Numbered from the stretch's first letter, positions 1 to 7,625 are shown. The stretch is 44,335 nt of DNA from an uncultured Christensenella sp. (GCA_910584295.1 CAJTYR010000003.1:159000-203334); one strand, 5' to 3'. A program made the numbers and translations. The notes: a model not told the origin generated them from the letters alone.

Positions 1-79
1 CTTTATGTTGGAAATAAATTATATAAAAAAACAGAGTAATTTGCTCTGTCAAGTATTTTGGTGGTGATAGGTGGGCTCG
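1..79. repeat. 79-bp direct repeat, copy 1 (tRNA 3' end plus terminator)
   Basis: Bases 1-79 match 213-291 with one mismatch (position 56 T, position 268 C). The unit holds, on the minus strand, the last 21 nt of the tRNA-Met sequence (acceptor, CCA and part of the T arm) followed by its intrinsic terminator. The window starts inside the unit, so the repeat may extend further left. No complete tRNA belongs to this copy; the segment attached to it (80-212) is unrelated to a tRNA 5' half. Confidence 0.9.
25..49 (-). terminator. Intrinsic terminator, copy 1
   Basis: On the minus strand ACAGAG and CTCTGT form a 6-bp stem around a 7-nt loop, followed by a run of T. It is identical to the terminator of the intact tRNA-Met at 237-261, and would end any transcript of the structured segment at 70-212. 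Confidence 0.7.
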
Positions 80-212
80 GTGCAGACCAACGCCAAACAA
101 GTTTGGGGGAAGTTGGTCAAACCTGCTGGACAATCGAGCAGGGCGTAGAGCCGACACCGATAGGTGGTTCGCTTGGCGGATGCCAAGACAAAACAATGTT
201 TTGTTGCCCACC
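70..212 (-). ncRNA. Candidate structured RNA of unknown class
   Basis: This GC-rich segment in an AT-rich region folds on itself. GGTGGGC (70-76) pairs with GCCCACC (205-211), and TCGGTG pairs with CACCGA near 164-169. Inside are hairpins GACCAAC/GTTGGTC, CCTGCT/AGCAGG, CTTGGC/GCCAAG and ACAAAA/TTTTGT. Strand is assigned from the minus-strand terminator that follows. I looked for SRP, RNase P, 6S and tmRNA hallmarks and found none, so the class is unknown. It could also be the remnant of a small element inserted at the tRNA end. Confidence 0.4.
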
Positions 213-291
213 CTTTATGTTGGAAATAAATTATATAAAAAAACAGAGTAATTTGCTCTGTCAAGTACTTTGGTGGTGATAGGTGGGCTCG
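213..291. repeat. 79-bp direct repeat, copy 2
   Basis: Second copy of the 1-79 unit. Here it joins an intact tRNA-Met gene, so this is probably the parental copy. The offset is exactly 212 bp, which defines a 212-bp tandem period made of repeat plus structured segment. Confidence 0.9.
237..261 (-). terminator. Intrinsic terminator of tRNA-Met
   Basis: Minus-strand stem ACAGAG/CTCTGT followed by a T run, about 10 nt after the CCA end of the tRNA. Confidence 0.75.
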
Positions 292-347
292 AACCACCGA
301 CCTTATGGGTATGAACCATACGCTCTAGCCAGCTGAGCTATATCACC
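271..347 (-). tRNA. tRNA-Met (CAU), elongator type
   Basis: Reading the minus strand gives a 77-nt cloverleaf: acceptor GGTGATA/TATCACC, D arm GCTC/GAGC, anticodon stem TATGG/CCATA around loop TTCATAC (anticodon CAU), T arm GGTGG/CCACC, discriminator A and encoded CCA. The first pair is G-C and the anticodon stem lacks the three G-C pairs of an initiator. The anticodon arm and variable loop resemble Bacillus elongator tRNA-Met more than tRNA-Ile(CAU). Confidence 0.93.
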
Positions 348-415
348 AAACGTAATCGTATTATACAACAACTACTTCTTTTTTGTCAATCAAATTTTTA
401 AATTTTTGTGTTTGC

Positions 416-444
416 TTGCTTAAAAATAAAAAATGTTTTAAAAT
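416..444 (+). promoter_or_regulatory. Sigma-A promoter for the yqeY-like gene
   Basis: -35 TTGCTT (416-421), 17-bp spacer, -10 TAAAAT (439-444). The predicted start near 451 leaves a short leader that contains AAGGAG (453-458) 7 nt before the ATG. Confidence 0.6.
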
Positions 445-465
445 ATTGTCATAAGGAGATTTATT

Positions 466-885
466 ATGATTGAAGAACAAATTAAAAAATCAAACATTGA
501 GGCAATGAAAAACAAGGACACTGTTGCCAGAGGTTTCTACAGTGTGCTTATGAACAAAGTGCTTCTTGAAAAAATTGCAAAGGGAGATCGCAATCAAATG
601 CTTCCAGATGCGGACATGTCAAATATTTTACAAAAGACAATTAAAGAACTTAATGACGAAAAAGTAAATTATGAGAAGGTTGGAAATGCTGAAGAGGTTT
701 CAAGAATCTCAAGACAAATTGAGATTGCTTCTTCATATTTACCAAAAATGCTTTCTCGTGAAGAAATAAAAAGTATTATTGATTCTCTTGAAGATAAAAG
801 CGTGCCAACGGTTATGAAACATTTCAAAGCAAATTTCAACGGACAGGTTGACATGAGGCTTGTTCAAGAAATTTTAAAAGGTTGA
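466..885 (+). CDS. GatB/YqeY domain-containing protein
   Basis: A 139-aa protein, close to the usual 145-150 aa of stand-alone YqeY proteins. It begins with the typical pattern of an amphipathic helix, then a K-x-K-D-x-x-A-R segment around residues 14-24, where the chain reads NKDTVARGFY. The C-terminal half ends in the GatB tail-like domain (VMKHFKANFNGQVDM, about residues 109-123). The GatB tail-like fold is linked to tRNA binding in amidotransferases, but the role of free YqeY proteins is not settled. It has its own promoter and AAGGAG site, and is 1 bp from the metallophosphoesterase gene, so the two form an operon. Confidence 0.9.
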   Translation: MIEEQIKKSNIEAMKNKDTVARGFYSVLMNKVLLEKIAKGDRNQMLPDADMSNILQKTIKELNDEKVNYEKVGNAEEVSRISRQIEIASSYLPKMLSREEIKSIIDSLEDKSVPTVMKHFKANFNGQVDMRLVQEILKG

Positions 886-886
886 T

Positions 887-1582
887 ATGAAAGTTTATTC
901 AATAAGCGATTTACACCTATCGGTCAACAATCCAAAACCGATGGACATCTTTGGACCAACTTGGAACGGCTATCTTGACAAAATTTTTTCGCAGTGGAAA
1001 GAGAAAATTCTGGAGGATGATTTGGTTTTGCTTGCTGGAGATTTTTCATGGGCGATGAAATTGGAAGATGCGGTTTCTGATTTTAAACTTATGAAAGATT
1101 TGCCAGGCAAGAAAATCATTATTCGTGGAAATCATGACTATTGGTGGAAGAGCATAAGTGCAGTGCGAGGAATTTTACCAGAGGGCTTTTATGCTGTTCA
1201 AAATGATGCTTTAAAATTTGGTGGATATATCGTTTGCGGAACGAGGCTTTGGAACTTGCCTGCTCCAAATAAAGTTATGACCGCTGAAAATGAAAAAATC
1301 TACAAAAGAGAACTTTTGCGACTTGAGATGACGCTTCAAAATGCAGTTAAATTGAAAGAGAATGATGAAAAGATAATTTGTATGCTTCATTACCCACCTT
1401 TCACTTTCAGAGAAGAGGACAACGAGGTGACAGCACTTTTGGAAAAATATGGTGTCTATAAGGTGGTTTATGGGCATATTCATGCATATTGCAAACAAAA
1501 TTTGGTTTTGGAAAAAAATGGTATAACTTATTATTTGACATCTTGTGATATTGTTGGAAATCGCATTATCGAAGTGGATTGA
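887..1582 (+). CDS. Calcineurin-like metallophosphoesterase
   Basis: A 231-aa cytosolic phosphoesterase. The five metal-binding motifs are visible in order: SDLHLS near residue 7, GDFSW near 51, GNHDYW near 81, HYPPF near 167 and YGHIHA near 195. These bind the two-metal centre of the family. The substrate cannot be read from sequence; relatives include phosphoprotein and nucleotide phosphatases. It is translationally close to the preceding yqeY-like gene and has no separate promoter that I can see. Confidence 0.92.
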   Translation: MKVYSISDLHLSVNNPKPMDIFGPTWNGYLDKIFSQWKEKILEDDLVLLAGDFSWAMKLEDAVSDFKLMKDLPGKKIIIRGNHDYWWKSISAVRGILPEGFYAVQNDALKFGGYIVCGTRLWNLPAPNKVMTAENEKIYKRELLRLEMTLQNAVKLKENDEKIICMLHYPPFTFREEDNEVTALLEKYGVYKVVYGHIHAYCKQNLVLEKNGITYYLTSCDIVGNRIIEVD

Positions 1583-1599
1583 TGCCGATTGAAATTTTA

Positions 1600-1629
1600 T
1601 TGACAAGTTTGGCAATAATATGTTAAGAT
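1600..1629 (+). promoter_or_regulatory. Sigma-A promoter for the lipoprotein gene
   Basis: -35 TTGACA (1600-1605), 18-bp spacer, -10 TAAGAT (1624-1629). It starts just after the metallophosphoesterase stop. A TTGGAGAT ribosome site (1641-1648) precedes the ATG at 1653. Confidence 0.6.
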
Positions 1630-1652
1630 ACGATAATGACTTGGAGATTTAA

Positions 1653-3104
1653 ATGAAAAAGACAACAAAACTTTTGTGTGGGCTTCTTGGTGTAGGGTTT
1701 TTGCTTACAGGTTGCGCCACAGTTTCTACAATTAAAAACAGAGATTCAGAGTTGATATTCAATGGAAATTCTGCTGTCATGATTAATGACAGTTATCTTT
1801 ATTATGGCAATTCTTTTGCGGACTATTCAGCCTTTGAAAATGATACTGACTATAAAACGTCAGCAAAACTTTCATATCTTGCAAGACTTGAAGCAGGAGC
1901 AAAACTTTCTGCAAAAACAGAAGACTATTCTCCAAAAGGTGTGGAGACTGTTGCGAAAGAAGTTGCGGTTCACGAAAAGAGTTTTATGTTTGCACTTGGT
2001 GATTGGATCTACTATCTTACTCCAAACAGAAAGAAATTTGAAAATGAAGATGGAAAACTTGTTCAACAATTTGGTTATTCAACACTTTACAGAAGCAAAC
2101 TCAATGGTGATAAGAAGAAGGCTCTTTACACAACTTCAGCAGAAATTTCAAAAATTGAAGTTTTGAAGTATGGCAAAAAATATTATTTGGTTATGCTCGC
2201 AGGCACAAATCTCATTCGTTTTGAATTAGGAAAGAGTGTTAAGCGTGAAACGATTGCAAAAAATGTGACAAGTGTTGCTCTCCCAGAAACATATCAGAAA
2301 AACAGAGTTGGAAGCACTCTTGTTTGGAATGGAAACATTTATTATACAACTGCTCTGAAAGACGATGACAATCCATCAATCAGCGGAACAAAAGTTATGA
2401 AGCTTTCAATCTCAAGTGGAAAAGAAATTGAAGTTGGTGGCGGACAAGGGCAGACAATTTCTCTTGTTGACAGAGTGGGCGATGATGTTTTCTATACATC
2501 TGGCGGCGAAACATTTAAGATTGACACCAACGAAGGTTTTAGATTTTCGACAGACAAATCATTTTTATATGACTCAAGCGAAATATCAAATGTTTACAGC
2601 CTCTATTCAGATGATGTTTTGGCATATATTTACACTGCAAAAAGCGCAACGATTTGCCATGAAGTGGGGCAAAAAGATGGTTATGTTTTGACATTGAAAT
2701 ATCAAAATGAAAATATCAGTGATTACAAAATCTTGTTTGTGACAGGAAGAACCATCTATCTTTCAACCAAAAACGCAATCTATACTGCTGATGCTTCGCA
2801 AGCACTTGGTGGAAGTGGAGAAATCGCTTGCACTGCTCTTGTGAAAATGGCAGATGACAGCATCTATGATGGAAATCGCTATGCGTTTGATGGAAACTAT
2901 GTTTATTATTATGCAAAATTGCAAGAAATTAAAAAAGACGAAGATTCATCTGATGAAAAGGAAGAAGAAACAAAAACTGACGACAACTACTATTTGTATA
3001 GAACAAAAGTTGGATTGAATGCTGACATAATTGGTGAGGGCTATTCAACAAAACCATACGAACTTTTGAGTAAAACATATTATTCAGACAGACACACTAA
3101 ATAA
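1653..3104 (+). CDS. Predicted lipoprotein of unknown function
   Basis: A 483-aa exported protein. The N-terminus has a Lys-rich start, a hydrophobic stretch and lipobox LLTGC with Cys21, so it should be lipidated and held on the outer face of the membrane. The mature part is rich in short Tyr-containing strands (IYYLTP, IYYTTA, YVYYYAKL) spaced through the chain, as in beta-propeller-like proteins. An acidic linker of Asp, Glu and Lys lies near residues 429-447. I do not recognise a family. It is monocistronic, with its own promoter and a strong terminator. Confidence 0.8.
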   Translation: MKKTTKLLCGLLGVGFLLTGCATVSTIKNRDSELIFNGNSAVMINDSYLYYGNSFADYSAFENDTDYKTSAKLSYLARLEAGAKLSAKTEDYSPKGVETVAKEVAVHEKSFMFALGDWIYYLTPNRKKFENEDGKLVQQFGYSTLYRSKLNGDKKKALYTTSAEISKIEVLKYGKKYYLVMLAGTNLIRFELGKSVKRETIAKNVTSVALPETYQKNRVGSTLVWNGNIYYTTALKDDDNPSISGTKVMKLSISSGKEIEVGGGQGQTISLVDRVGDDVFYTSGGETFKIDTNEGFRFSTDKSFLYDSSEISNVYSLYSDDVLAYIYTAKSATICHEVGQKDGYVLTLKYQNENISDYKILFVTGRTIYLSTKNAIYTADASQALGGSGEIACTALVKMADDSIYDGNRYAFDGNYVYYYAKLQEIKKDEDSSDEKEEETKTDDNYYLYRTKVGLNADIIGEGYSTKPYELLSKTYYSDRHTK

Positions 3105-3110
3105 AATTTT

Positions 3111-3140
3111 AAGACTGGATTTTCCAGTCTTATTTTTTTT
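3111..3140 (+). terminator. Intrinsic terminator after the lipoprotein gene
   Basis: AAGACTGGA and its partner TCCAGTCTT form a stem with a short T-rich loop, followed by eight T residues ending at 3140. Confidence 0.9.
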
Positions 3141-3141
3141 A

Positions 3142-3416
3142 ACTAAAACCTCTTATTCTGCACCACTGCGAATTGCATCAATGGAAGAGATAACGTCACT
3201 TGGACTTGTGAATAAAGGAGCAAGAGCGAGTGACATGGTTGCCTTCATCTTGGGTGTTGACAAAGACAATGTGACATATTGGACAAGAGATTTATCAAAG
3301 CTTGGCTCAGGAGTTGCAATCACGCCAACAGGGACAAAAGTTCAAACATGGCTCAACCAATTGCAAGGCATGCGTTTGCCTATACTTTCAGTGAGGGTGG
3401 AAGTACATTATGTTGA
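3142..3416 (+). pseudogene. 5'-truncated, frameshifted DUF6273-type gene remnant
   Basis: An open frame starts directly after the terminator with no ribosome binding site. It reads like the C-terminal end of a DUF6273 (lectin-like surface) protein: SAPLRIASMEE, then TYWTRDL and NQLQGMR. After GMR the frame is probably lost. Shifting by one base gives FAYTFSEGGSTLC and a TGA at 3414-3416, which sits 4 bp before a terminator. In the unshifted frame the ORF runs through that terminator hairpin to 3474. An intact 97-aa gene starting at 3181 is therefore unlikely. Confidence 0.6.
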
Positions 3417-3420
3417 AAAG

Positions 3421-3446
3421 GAGTCACCAACAGGTGATTCTTTTTT
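3421..3446 (+). terminator. Intrinsic terminator of the remnant gene
   Basis: GAGTCACC (3421-3428), loop AACA, GGTGATTC (3433-3440), then six T. The position fits a gene ending at 3416. Confidence 0.85.
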
Positions 3447-3515
3447 GATGGGGTATGTGTTGATTATTTTTTAAATTCTCTTAATTTCAATTGTAAATTA
3501 TGTGTTTAGTCAATA

Positions 3516-3523
3516 TTCGACAA
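3516..3523 (-). promoter_or_regulatory. Candidate Spo0A box upstream of spo0A
   Basis: TTCGACAA is the exact reverse complement of the 0A-box core TTGTCGAA. A one-mismatch copy, TTGTCAAA, lies at 3571-3578. Both are within 120 bp of the Spo0A start, which suggests autoregulation. An 8-mer can occur by chance in 44 kb, so this rests mainly on position. Confidence 0.5.
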
Positions 3524-3633
3524 TAGTCTTTTCATGGCGACAAAATAACAAAAAATTTTGTTTAGATATTTTGTCAAATTATGTTATCTTATTCCTGTTT
3601 TGCGAGTGATAGCAAAAAAATAAGGAGAAGAAT

Positions 3634-4383
3634 ATGGATAATATAATAGAAAAGCATTTGCCAAAGATTTACATTGCAGATGGAGAGGAGAGCGATGGTG
3701 TAATCGAATATTTTAAAGAAAATGGAAATTTTGAATTTGTGGGATCAAGCAATGATGGTCTTCAAGTTGTTAAAGATGTCAGCACTTTGAAGCCGGATAT
3801 TCTTGTGATGGAAGTTGTGCTGTCAAATCTTGATGGGTTTGCTGTGCTTGATCAGTTGAGGAGTTTGAAAGATAAAATGCCAAAGGTGTTTTTCGTTTCC
3901 AACCTTTCACACAGTGGCTTTGTGACGAAAGCAATTCAGTCTGGAGCAAGTTATTTTATGGTTAAGCCTGTTTCTGCAGAGAATCTTGAAAGTCGCATTT
4001 TTGAAGTGATCAACAATGACTCTCACAAAGATGGATCAAGACAACTTGATGAAAGAATTTCAAATATTTTCATTAGCATTGGAATTCCTGCTCATATAAA
4101 AGGTTATCAGTTTTTAAGAGAGGCTGTGAAGCTTGCTGTTGAAGAACCAGAAATTATTGGTTCAATCACAAAGAAACTCTATCCGACCATTGCAGAAAGA
4201 TTTGAAACTAGTTCAAGCAAGGTTGAAAGAGGTATGAGACACGCCATTGAGGTTGCTTGGAACAGAGGTAAAATTGAAAATATCAATAATATTTTCGGTC
4301 TTAAAATATATAATAGAAATGAGAAGCCTACGAATGGCGAATTGATCGCTCTCATTGCTGACAAAATGATCATGGATGGCTGA
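3634..4383 (+). CDS. spo0A: Spo0A-family response regulator with Glu at the phosphoacceptor site
   Basis: A 249-aa transcription factor, master regulator of sporulation and stationary phase in Bacillota. The C-terminal effector domain (about residues 135-249) is well conserved: IGIPAHIKGYQFLREA, then a VERGMRHAIEVAW helix and KPTNGEL near the end. The receiver domain is degenerate. Where Bacillus subtilis has Asp56 in VLDIIMPHLDG, this protein has Glu60 in VMEVVLSNLDG. The second Asp of the acidic pair is Gly17, and Thr84 is Ser89. Lys111 is kept. Glu may mimic phosphorylation, which would uncouple the protein from a phosphorelay. AAGGAG precedes the ATG. Confidence 0.92.
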   Translation: MDNIIEKHLPKIYIADGEESDGVIEYFKENGNFEFVGSSNDGLQVVKDVSTLKPDILVMEVVLSNLDGFAVLDQLRSLKDKMPKVFFVSNLSHSGFVTKAIQSGASYFMVKPVSAENLESRIFEVINNDSHKDGSRQLDERISNIFISIGIPAHIKGYQFLREAVKLAVEEPEIIGSITKKLYPTIAERFETSSSKVERGMRHAIEVAWNRGKIENINNIFGLKIYNRNEKPTNGELIALIADKMIMDG

Positions 4384-4452
4384 AAATAAGCAAAAAAGTT
4401 GCGTTTTTGCATGTTTTTACTCAAAAATCATAAAAAAATTTGGTCTTTACTA

Positions 4453-4481
4453 TTGAATTTATAATTTTGTTGTGCTATAAT
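4453..4481 (+). promoter_or_regulatory. Sigma-A promoter of the InlB-repeat gene
   Basis: -35 TTGAAT (4453-4458), 17-bp spacer, extended -10 TGC followed by TATAAT (4476-4481). AGGAGG (4495-4500) follows, 6 nt before the ATG. This looks like a strong constitutive promoter. Confidence 0.8.
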
Positions 4482-4506
4482 ACAACATGTTATTAGGAGG
4501 TTTTTT

Positions 4507-6147
4507 ATGTCTAGAACGCTTTCGAAAGTTTTAATCATTTGCGCTCTTGTGGTTGTTTTGCCACTTATGATTGCAGGCACTGCGTTTGCTGCATATTATT
4601 CGATCAATGCAACTGTTTCTATTGAAATTGCAGTTGACCAACTTGTTGATGGAGGTCATGCTGAAGTTTCTTACAAAGATCAAGTTGGAAGAATTAATAA
4701 AAAACTTGAAGTTACTGATGGACATCTTAAAAAGGTTACTTTCAAAACTTCTGCTGTTGGCTATGACTTTGTTGGTTGGTATGCTGGCACTGCAAAAGCA
4801 TATGCTGAAGAGGTGAGTGCTGGAAAAGAAATTAAATATGTTGTTAAAACAAAAGACGCCAAGGTTGAGATGACTGACTATCAAAATTTGGTTGCTGTTT
4901 TCAAAGCAAAGCGTTTCACTGTTGGATATAGTTACATCCACACACCAGAACTCGATGCATCTGGCAATGTTGTGAAAGAAAATGGAGAAATTAAAGGTAT
5001 CAATGTTACTGAAGCTCCATCAAGCAAAAATGGTCTTATTGTTGATGGTGATGCAGCCACAATCGGAAAAACAGAATTCGTTTATGGAGAACAACTCCAC
5101 ACTCTTGATTTTGAAGGGCATCCAGAAATCACTTTTGATGGTTGGTATGTTGGTGAAGGAACAAAGAAATATACAAAAGCAAACTTCACAGAAACAGGTG
5201 ACATCACTTTGACAGGCAAGTGGGTTGACTCTGCACACATCACTTTGACATATCTTGATCAAGATGGAACAGTTCTTACTCAAGACAAAGATGGAAATGC
5301 GCTTAAGACTGACCTCTATGCTTCTCATAAATACACTCTTGCAGACCCAATGAATTTCAATCATCCAGAAGGATTTATTGAAGATGGTTATGCTTATGGC
5401 TGGAAAGATAAGAATGGAAATATCATCAAAGAAGTAAATTCTGAGACAGATGTAACTGTTCAACTTGTAAAAAATCCAGTAGTTTACACTGCAAAACTTG
5501 AATACAATAGTGAAGAACTTCAACTTGCTTCTGGCATTTCAAACTCTTTGACATTCTCAATCGCAAATAAAGATTCTCTTAATGTTTGGAATGATAAAGC
5601 AAACTGGAGTGCAACTTATAAGTTCTGGGGCTTTGATCACTTGGAATACAACGATGCACCAGTTACAAACTTCACAACAATAATCGATCAAGTGATTGCT
5701 GCAAATCCACATGATACAACAGAAATCACATTCAATGCTGTTAAAAAGACAGAAGTTTCAGAGATTGTGTTTGACAAAGCACACTTTGCAAGCGATAATC
5801 TTGAAGCAATTGACGGACCAGTATATAAAGATGATGCCCTTTTGCCAGGAATCGAAAATGGTGAAAAGATTACAGAAAATGCAAACTTGTCAAAAACTGT
5901 TTTTGAAACATTGGGAATGTTGAAAGATGGTCAAATCGCAGATTTCTATAATGCACCTGACAAGCAAGGTAAAGTTGAATTTTCTGGAGTAAGAATTGCA
6001 ATCGGAAGCTTTGAAAAAGCAATTGCAATCAATGAAACTACAACATTGTATCAACTTATTGACCTTGTCTACACAAACTTTGAAGGAGTTGCAGACATGG
6101 TTGTTGATGGAACTTTGACTTTTGAGATTTTTGTTGAATTTGTTTAA
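4507..6147 (+). CDS. Secreted InlB B-repeat-containing protein
   Basis: A 546-aa exported protein. The N-terminus is a signal peptide: a basic start, a hydrophobic core (about residues 8-28) and an AFA cleavage motif near residue 30. The mature part carries Listeria-Bacteroides (InlB B) repeat signatures, seen as YDFVGWYAG near residue 87 and TFDGWYVGEG near 210, with repeated LTYLDQDGT-type strands. These are ubiquitin-like stalk modules of surface proteins. No LPXTG sorting signal or C-terminal membrane anchor is visible, so it is either secreted or held by an unknown mode. It has its own strong promoter and lies beside spo0A. Confidence 0.85.
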   Translation: MSRTLSKVLIICALVVVLPLMIAGTAFAAYYSINATVSIEIAVDQLVDGGHAEVSYKDQVGRINKKLEVTDGHLKKVTFKTSAVGYDFVGWYAGTAKAYAEEVSAGKEIKYVVKTKDAKVEMTDYQNLVAVFKAKRFTVGYSYIHTPELDASGNVVKENGEIKGINVTEAPSSKNGLIVDGDAATIGKTEFVYGEQLHTLDFEGHPEITFDGWYVGEGTKKYTKANFTETGDITLTGKWVDSAHITLTYLDQDGTVLTQDKDGNALKTDLYASHKYTLADPMNFNHPEGFIEDGYAYGWKDKNGNIIKEVNSETDVTVQLVKNPVVYTAKLEYNSEELQLASGISNSLTFSIANKDSLNVWNDKANWSATYKFWGFDHLEYNDAPVTNFTTIIDQVIAANPHDTTEITFNAVKKTEVSEIVFDKAHFASDNLEAIDGPVYKDDALLPGIENGEKITENANLSKTVFETLGMLKDGQIADFYNAPDKQGKVEFSGVRIAIGSFEKAIAINETTTLYQLIDLVYTNFEGVADMVVDGTLTFEIFVEFV

Positions 6148-6180
6148 AATTTAAAATATTAAAAAAATATCAAAAAAAAG

Positions 6181-6210
6181 TTGACACTCGCTCTTTAGAT
6201 ATGATATATT
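6181..6210 (+). promoter_or_regulatory. tRNA-Val promoter
   Basis: -35 TTGACA (6181-6186), 18-bp spacer, extended -10 TGA followed by TATATT (6205-6210). The tRNA starts 14 bp downstream of the -10. Confidence 0.75.
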
Positions 6211-6223
6211 TAGAGAGCGTTGA

Positions 6224-6299
6224 GGGAGTTTAGCTCAGTTGGTAGAGTACCTGCCTTACAAGCAGAGGGTCATAGGTTCGAGCCCTATAACTCCCACCA
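6224..6299 (+). tRNA. tRNA-Val (UAC), prophage integration site
   Basis: A 76-nt cloverleaf: acceptor GGGAGTT/AACTCCC, D arm GCTC/GAGT, anticodon loop CTTACAA (anticodon UAC), T arm ATAGG/CCTAT and encoded CCA (6297-6299). The top pair of the anticodon stem, C27 and A43, is mismatched. The last 17 nt form the attL core, so the prophage keeps the tRNA intact. Confidence 0.95.
6283..6299. other. attL core (17 bp)
   Basis: CCCTATAACTCCCACCA, the 3' end of tRNA-Val, is repeated exactly at 42091-42107. The two copies bound a phage genome with an integrase next to this end. Confidence 0.92.
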
Positions 6300-6303
6300 A
6301 TCG

Positions 6304-6336
6304 AAAAATACACCACATATTGTGGTGTATTTTTCA
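6304..6336. terminator. Bidirectional terminator between tRNA-Val and integrase
   Basis: A 13-bp inverted repeat, AAAATACACCACA and its complement, surrounds a 3-nt loop, with A and T tracts on both sides. It can end the tRNA transcript (plus strand) and the integrase transcript (minus strand). It is phage DNA that replaces the tRNA's own terminator, now displaced to 42112-42135. Confidence 0.85.
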
Positions 6337-6367
6337 TATTATATACAATATATTGTGTTAAATGGTT

Positions 6368-6389
6368 TTTTAGGCACATTTTAGGCACA
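6368..6389. repeat. Left attachment-site arm repeats
   Basis: Two tandem copies of TTTTAGGCACA (6368-6378 and 6379-6389), about 70 bp inside the attL core. The same pair occurs at the right end (41966-41988) in the same orientation. They look like arm-type integrase binding sites. The second copy overlaps the integrase stop codon. Confidence 0.75.
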
Positions 6390-7571
6390 AATTGTAGGAG
6401 ATTTGCTTGATTTTTCAAGAATTTTAATCAATAATTCATCTTCTTGTGGCATCATGTGGGCGTAAGTATTCAACGTTTGTTCGATATTTGAATGACCAAG
6501 TCTTTTTGCAACAGCAACAACAGATACACCCTGGCTTAAGAGTAAACTTGCATGAGAGTGTCTAAAATCATGTATTCTAATTTTTTTAACCTTTGCTAAC
6601 TTACAAGCATTTTCTTGAAATCGTTGAATATTGGAATCAGCAAGTGGTTTATCTCCATAAAAAACAAAACCATTGCTTTCATTTCCGATTTTGAAAACTT
6701 TCATTACTTCTACAAGAATAGGGGGAATGCTTATTTTTCTAATAGAACTTTGATTTTTGGGTTTTGTAATATCCCAAGATTTACCATATACTTTTTTTGT
6801 AATAGATTTGTTTATATTTAATGTATTCTTTGTTAGATCCCAATCTTTCCAAGTGGTAGCAAGAATTTCGCCCTTTCTAGCACCTGTGAAATAAAGAGCA
6901 TAGAAGAATGCTTGATATTCCTTTCTTTCAACCTTATCTATAAAAGCATTAAACTCTTCTGGTGTCCATATCTGCATTTCTTTGTCAAAGTCTGTGTTTC
7001 TAAAATTGTCCACTGATTTTAGGTTGTTATGAATCCCATAATATTTTTCGGCATAATTCAAAATTGTTCCTAAATAGGATCTTAAATTTCTTTTATACTT
7101 ATAGGAATAAAGTTTTCCATTATCCATTTTTTTATTTGTGATATGGTTTTGCCAATTCAATAAAACCTTTGGAGTTAAATCTTGAATATAGAAATCTTTG
7201 AAATATGGGAGAATATGTATATCACATTTTGAACAAAAATCATAATAACTGCTATCCTTCAATTGGTTTTTTGCATAGGATTTATAATCTTCATATAAGA
7301 CATCGAATTTAACTCTTTCATCCGTTTTAATAGGGGTGTGTAATCTTGTTTCATTTATGAAATTTATATAACCATTTTGGGCATCTTTTTTTGTTTGGAA
7401 ACCTGTCAATCTTTTATGTATCTCGTCACCATTTGTGTCCAACACTCGAAACCTTACAGTCCAACTCTTCTTGATTTGCGATGAAAAACAATTTGCACAC
7501 TTTCCATCTTCATTTAGTGCAACATTCTTCTTACATACTTTGCAATAGTTGAGTTGTTGGTAACTTGCCAT
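6381..7571 (-). CDS. int: Tyrosine-family site-specific integrase
   Basis: A 396-aa phage integrase that recombines attP with the tRNA-Val 3' end. The N-terminus carries a possible zinc knuckle (CKVC near residue 10, CANC near 26) and an arm-binding region. A SAM-like core-binding domain follows. The catalytic part shows Arg in GARKGEI near residue 232, HDFRHSHA, and the nucleophile Tyr in LNTYAHM near the C-terminus. I chose ATG 7571 because GGAG lies 6 nt before it; the frame extends 18 bp further to a TTG. The gene reads towards attL. Confidence 0.95.
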   Translation of the reverse strand: MASYQQLNYCKVCKKNVALNEDGKCANCFSSQIKKSWTVRFRVLDTNGDEIHKRLTGFQTKKDAQNGYINFINETRLHTPIKTDERVKFDVLYEDYKSYAKNQLKDSSYYDFCSKCDIHILPYFKDFYIQDLTPKVLLNWQNHITNKKMDNGKLYSYKYKRNLRSYLGTILNYAEKYYGIHNNLKSVDNFRNTDFDKEMQIWTPEEFNAFIDKVERKEYQAFFYALYFTGARKGEILATTWKDWDLTKNTLNINKSITKKVYGKSWDITKPKNQSSIRKISIPPILVEVMKVFKIGNESNGFVFYGDKPLADSNIQRFQENACKLAKVKKIRIHDFRHSHASLLLSQGVSVVAVAKRLGHSNIEQTLNTYAHMMPQEDELLIKILEKSSKSPTICA

Positions 7572-7625
7572 TTCTTTCTCCATAAACAAATATTTAAAGA
7601 AATTTTAATTTTTGTCATAAAATTA

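Noticed and set aside
70..212. SRP, RNase P, 6S or tmRNA gene
   Set aside because: None of the conserved motifs I know (for example GGAAGGAAGCAGC of SRP or GAGGAAAGTCC of RNase P) is present on either strand.
3181..3474. Intact 97-aa gene
   Set aside because: No ribosome site, the frame is open upstream, and its end runs through an intrinsic terminator. It reads better as a gene remnant.
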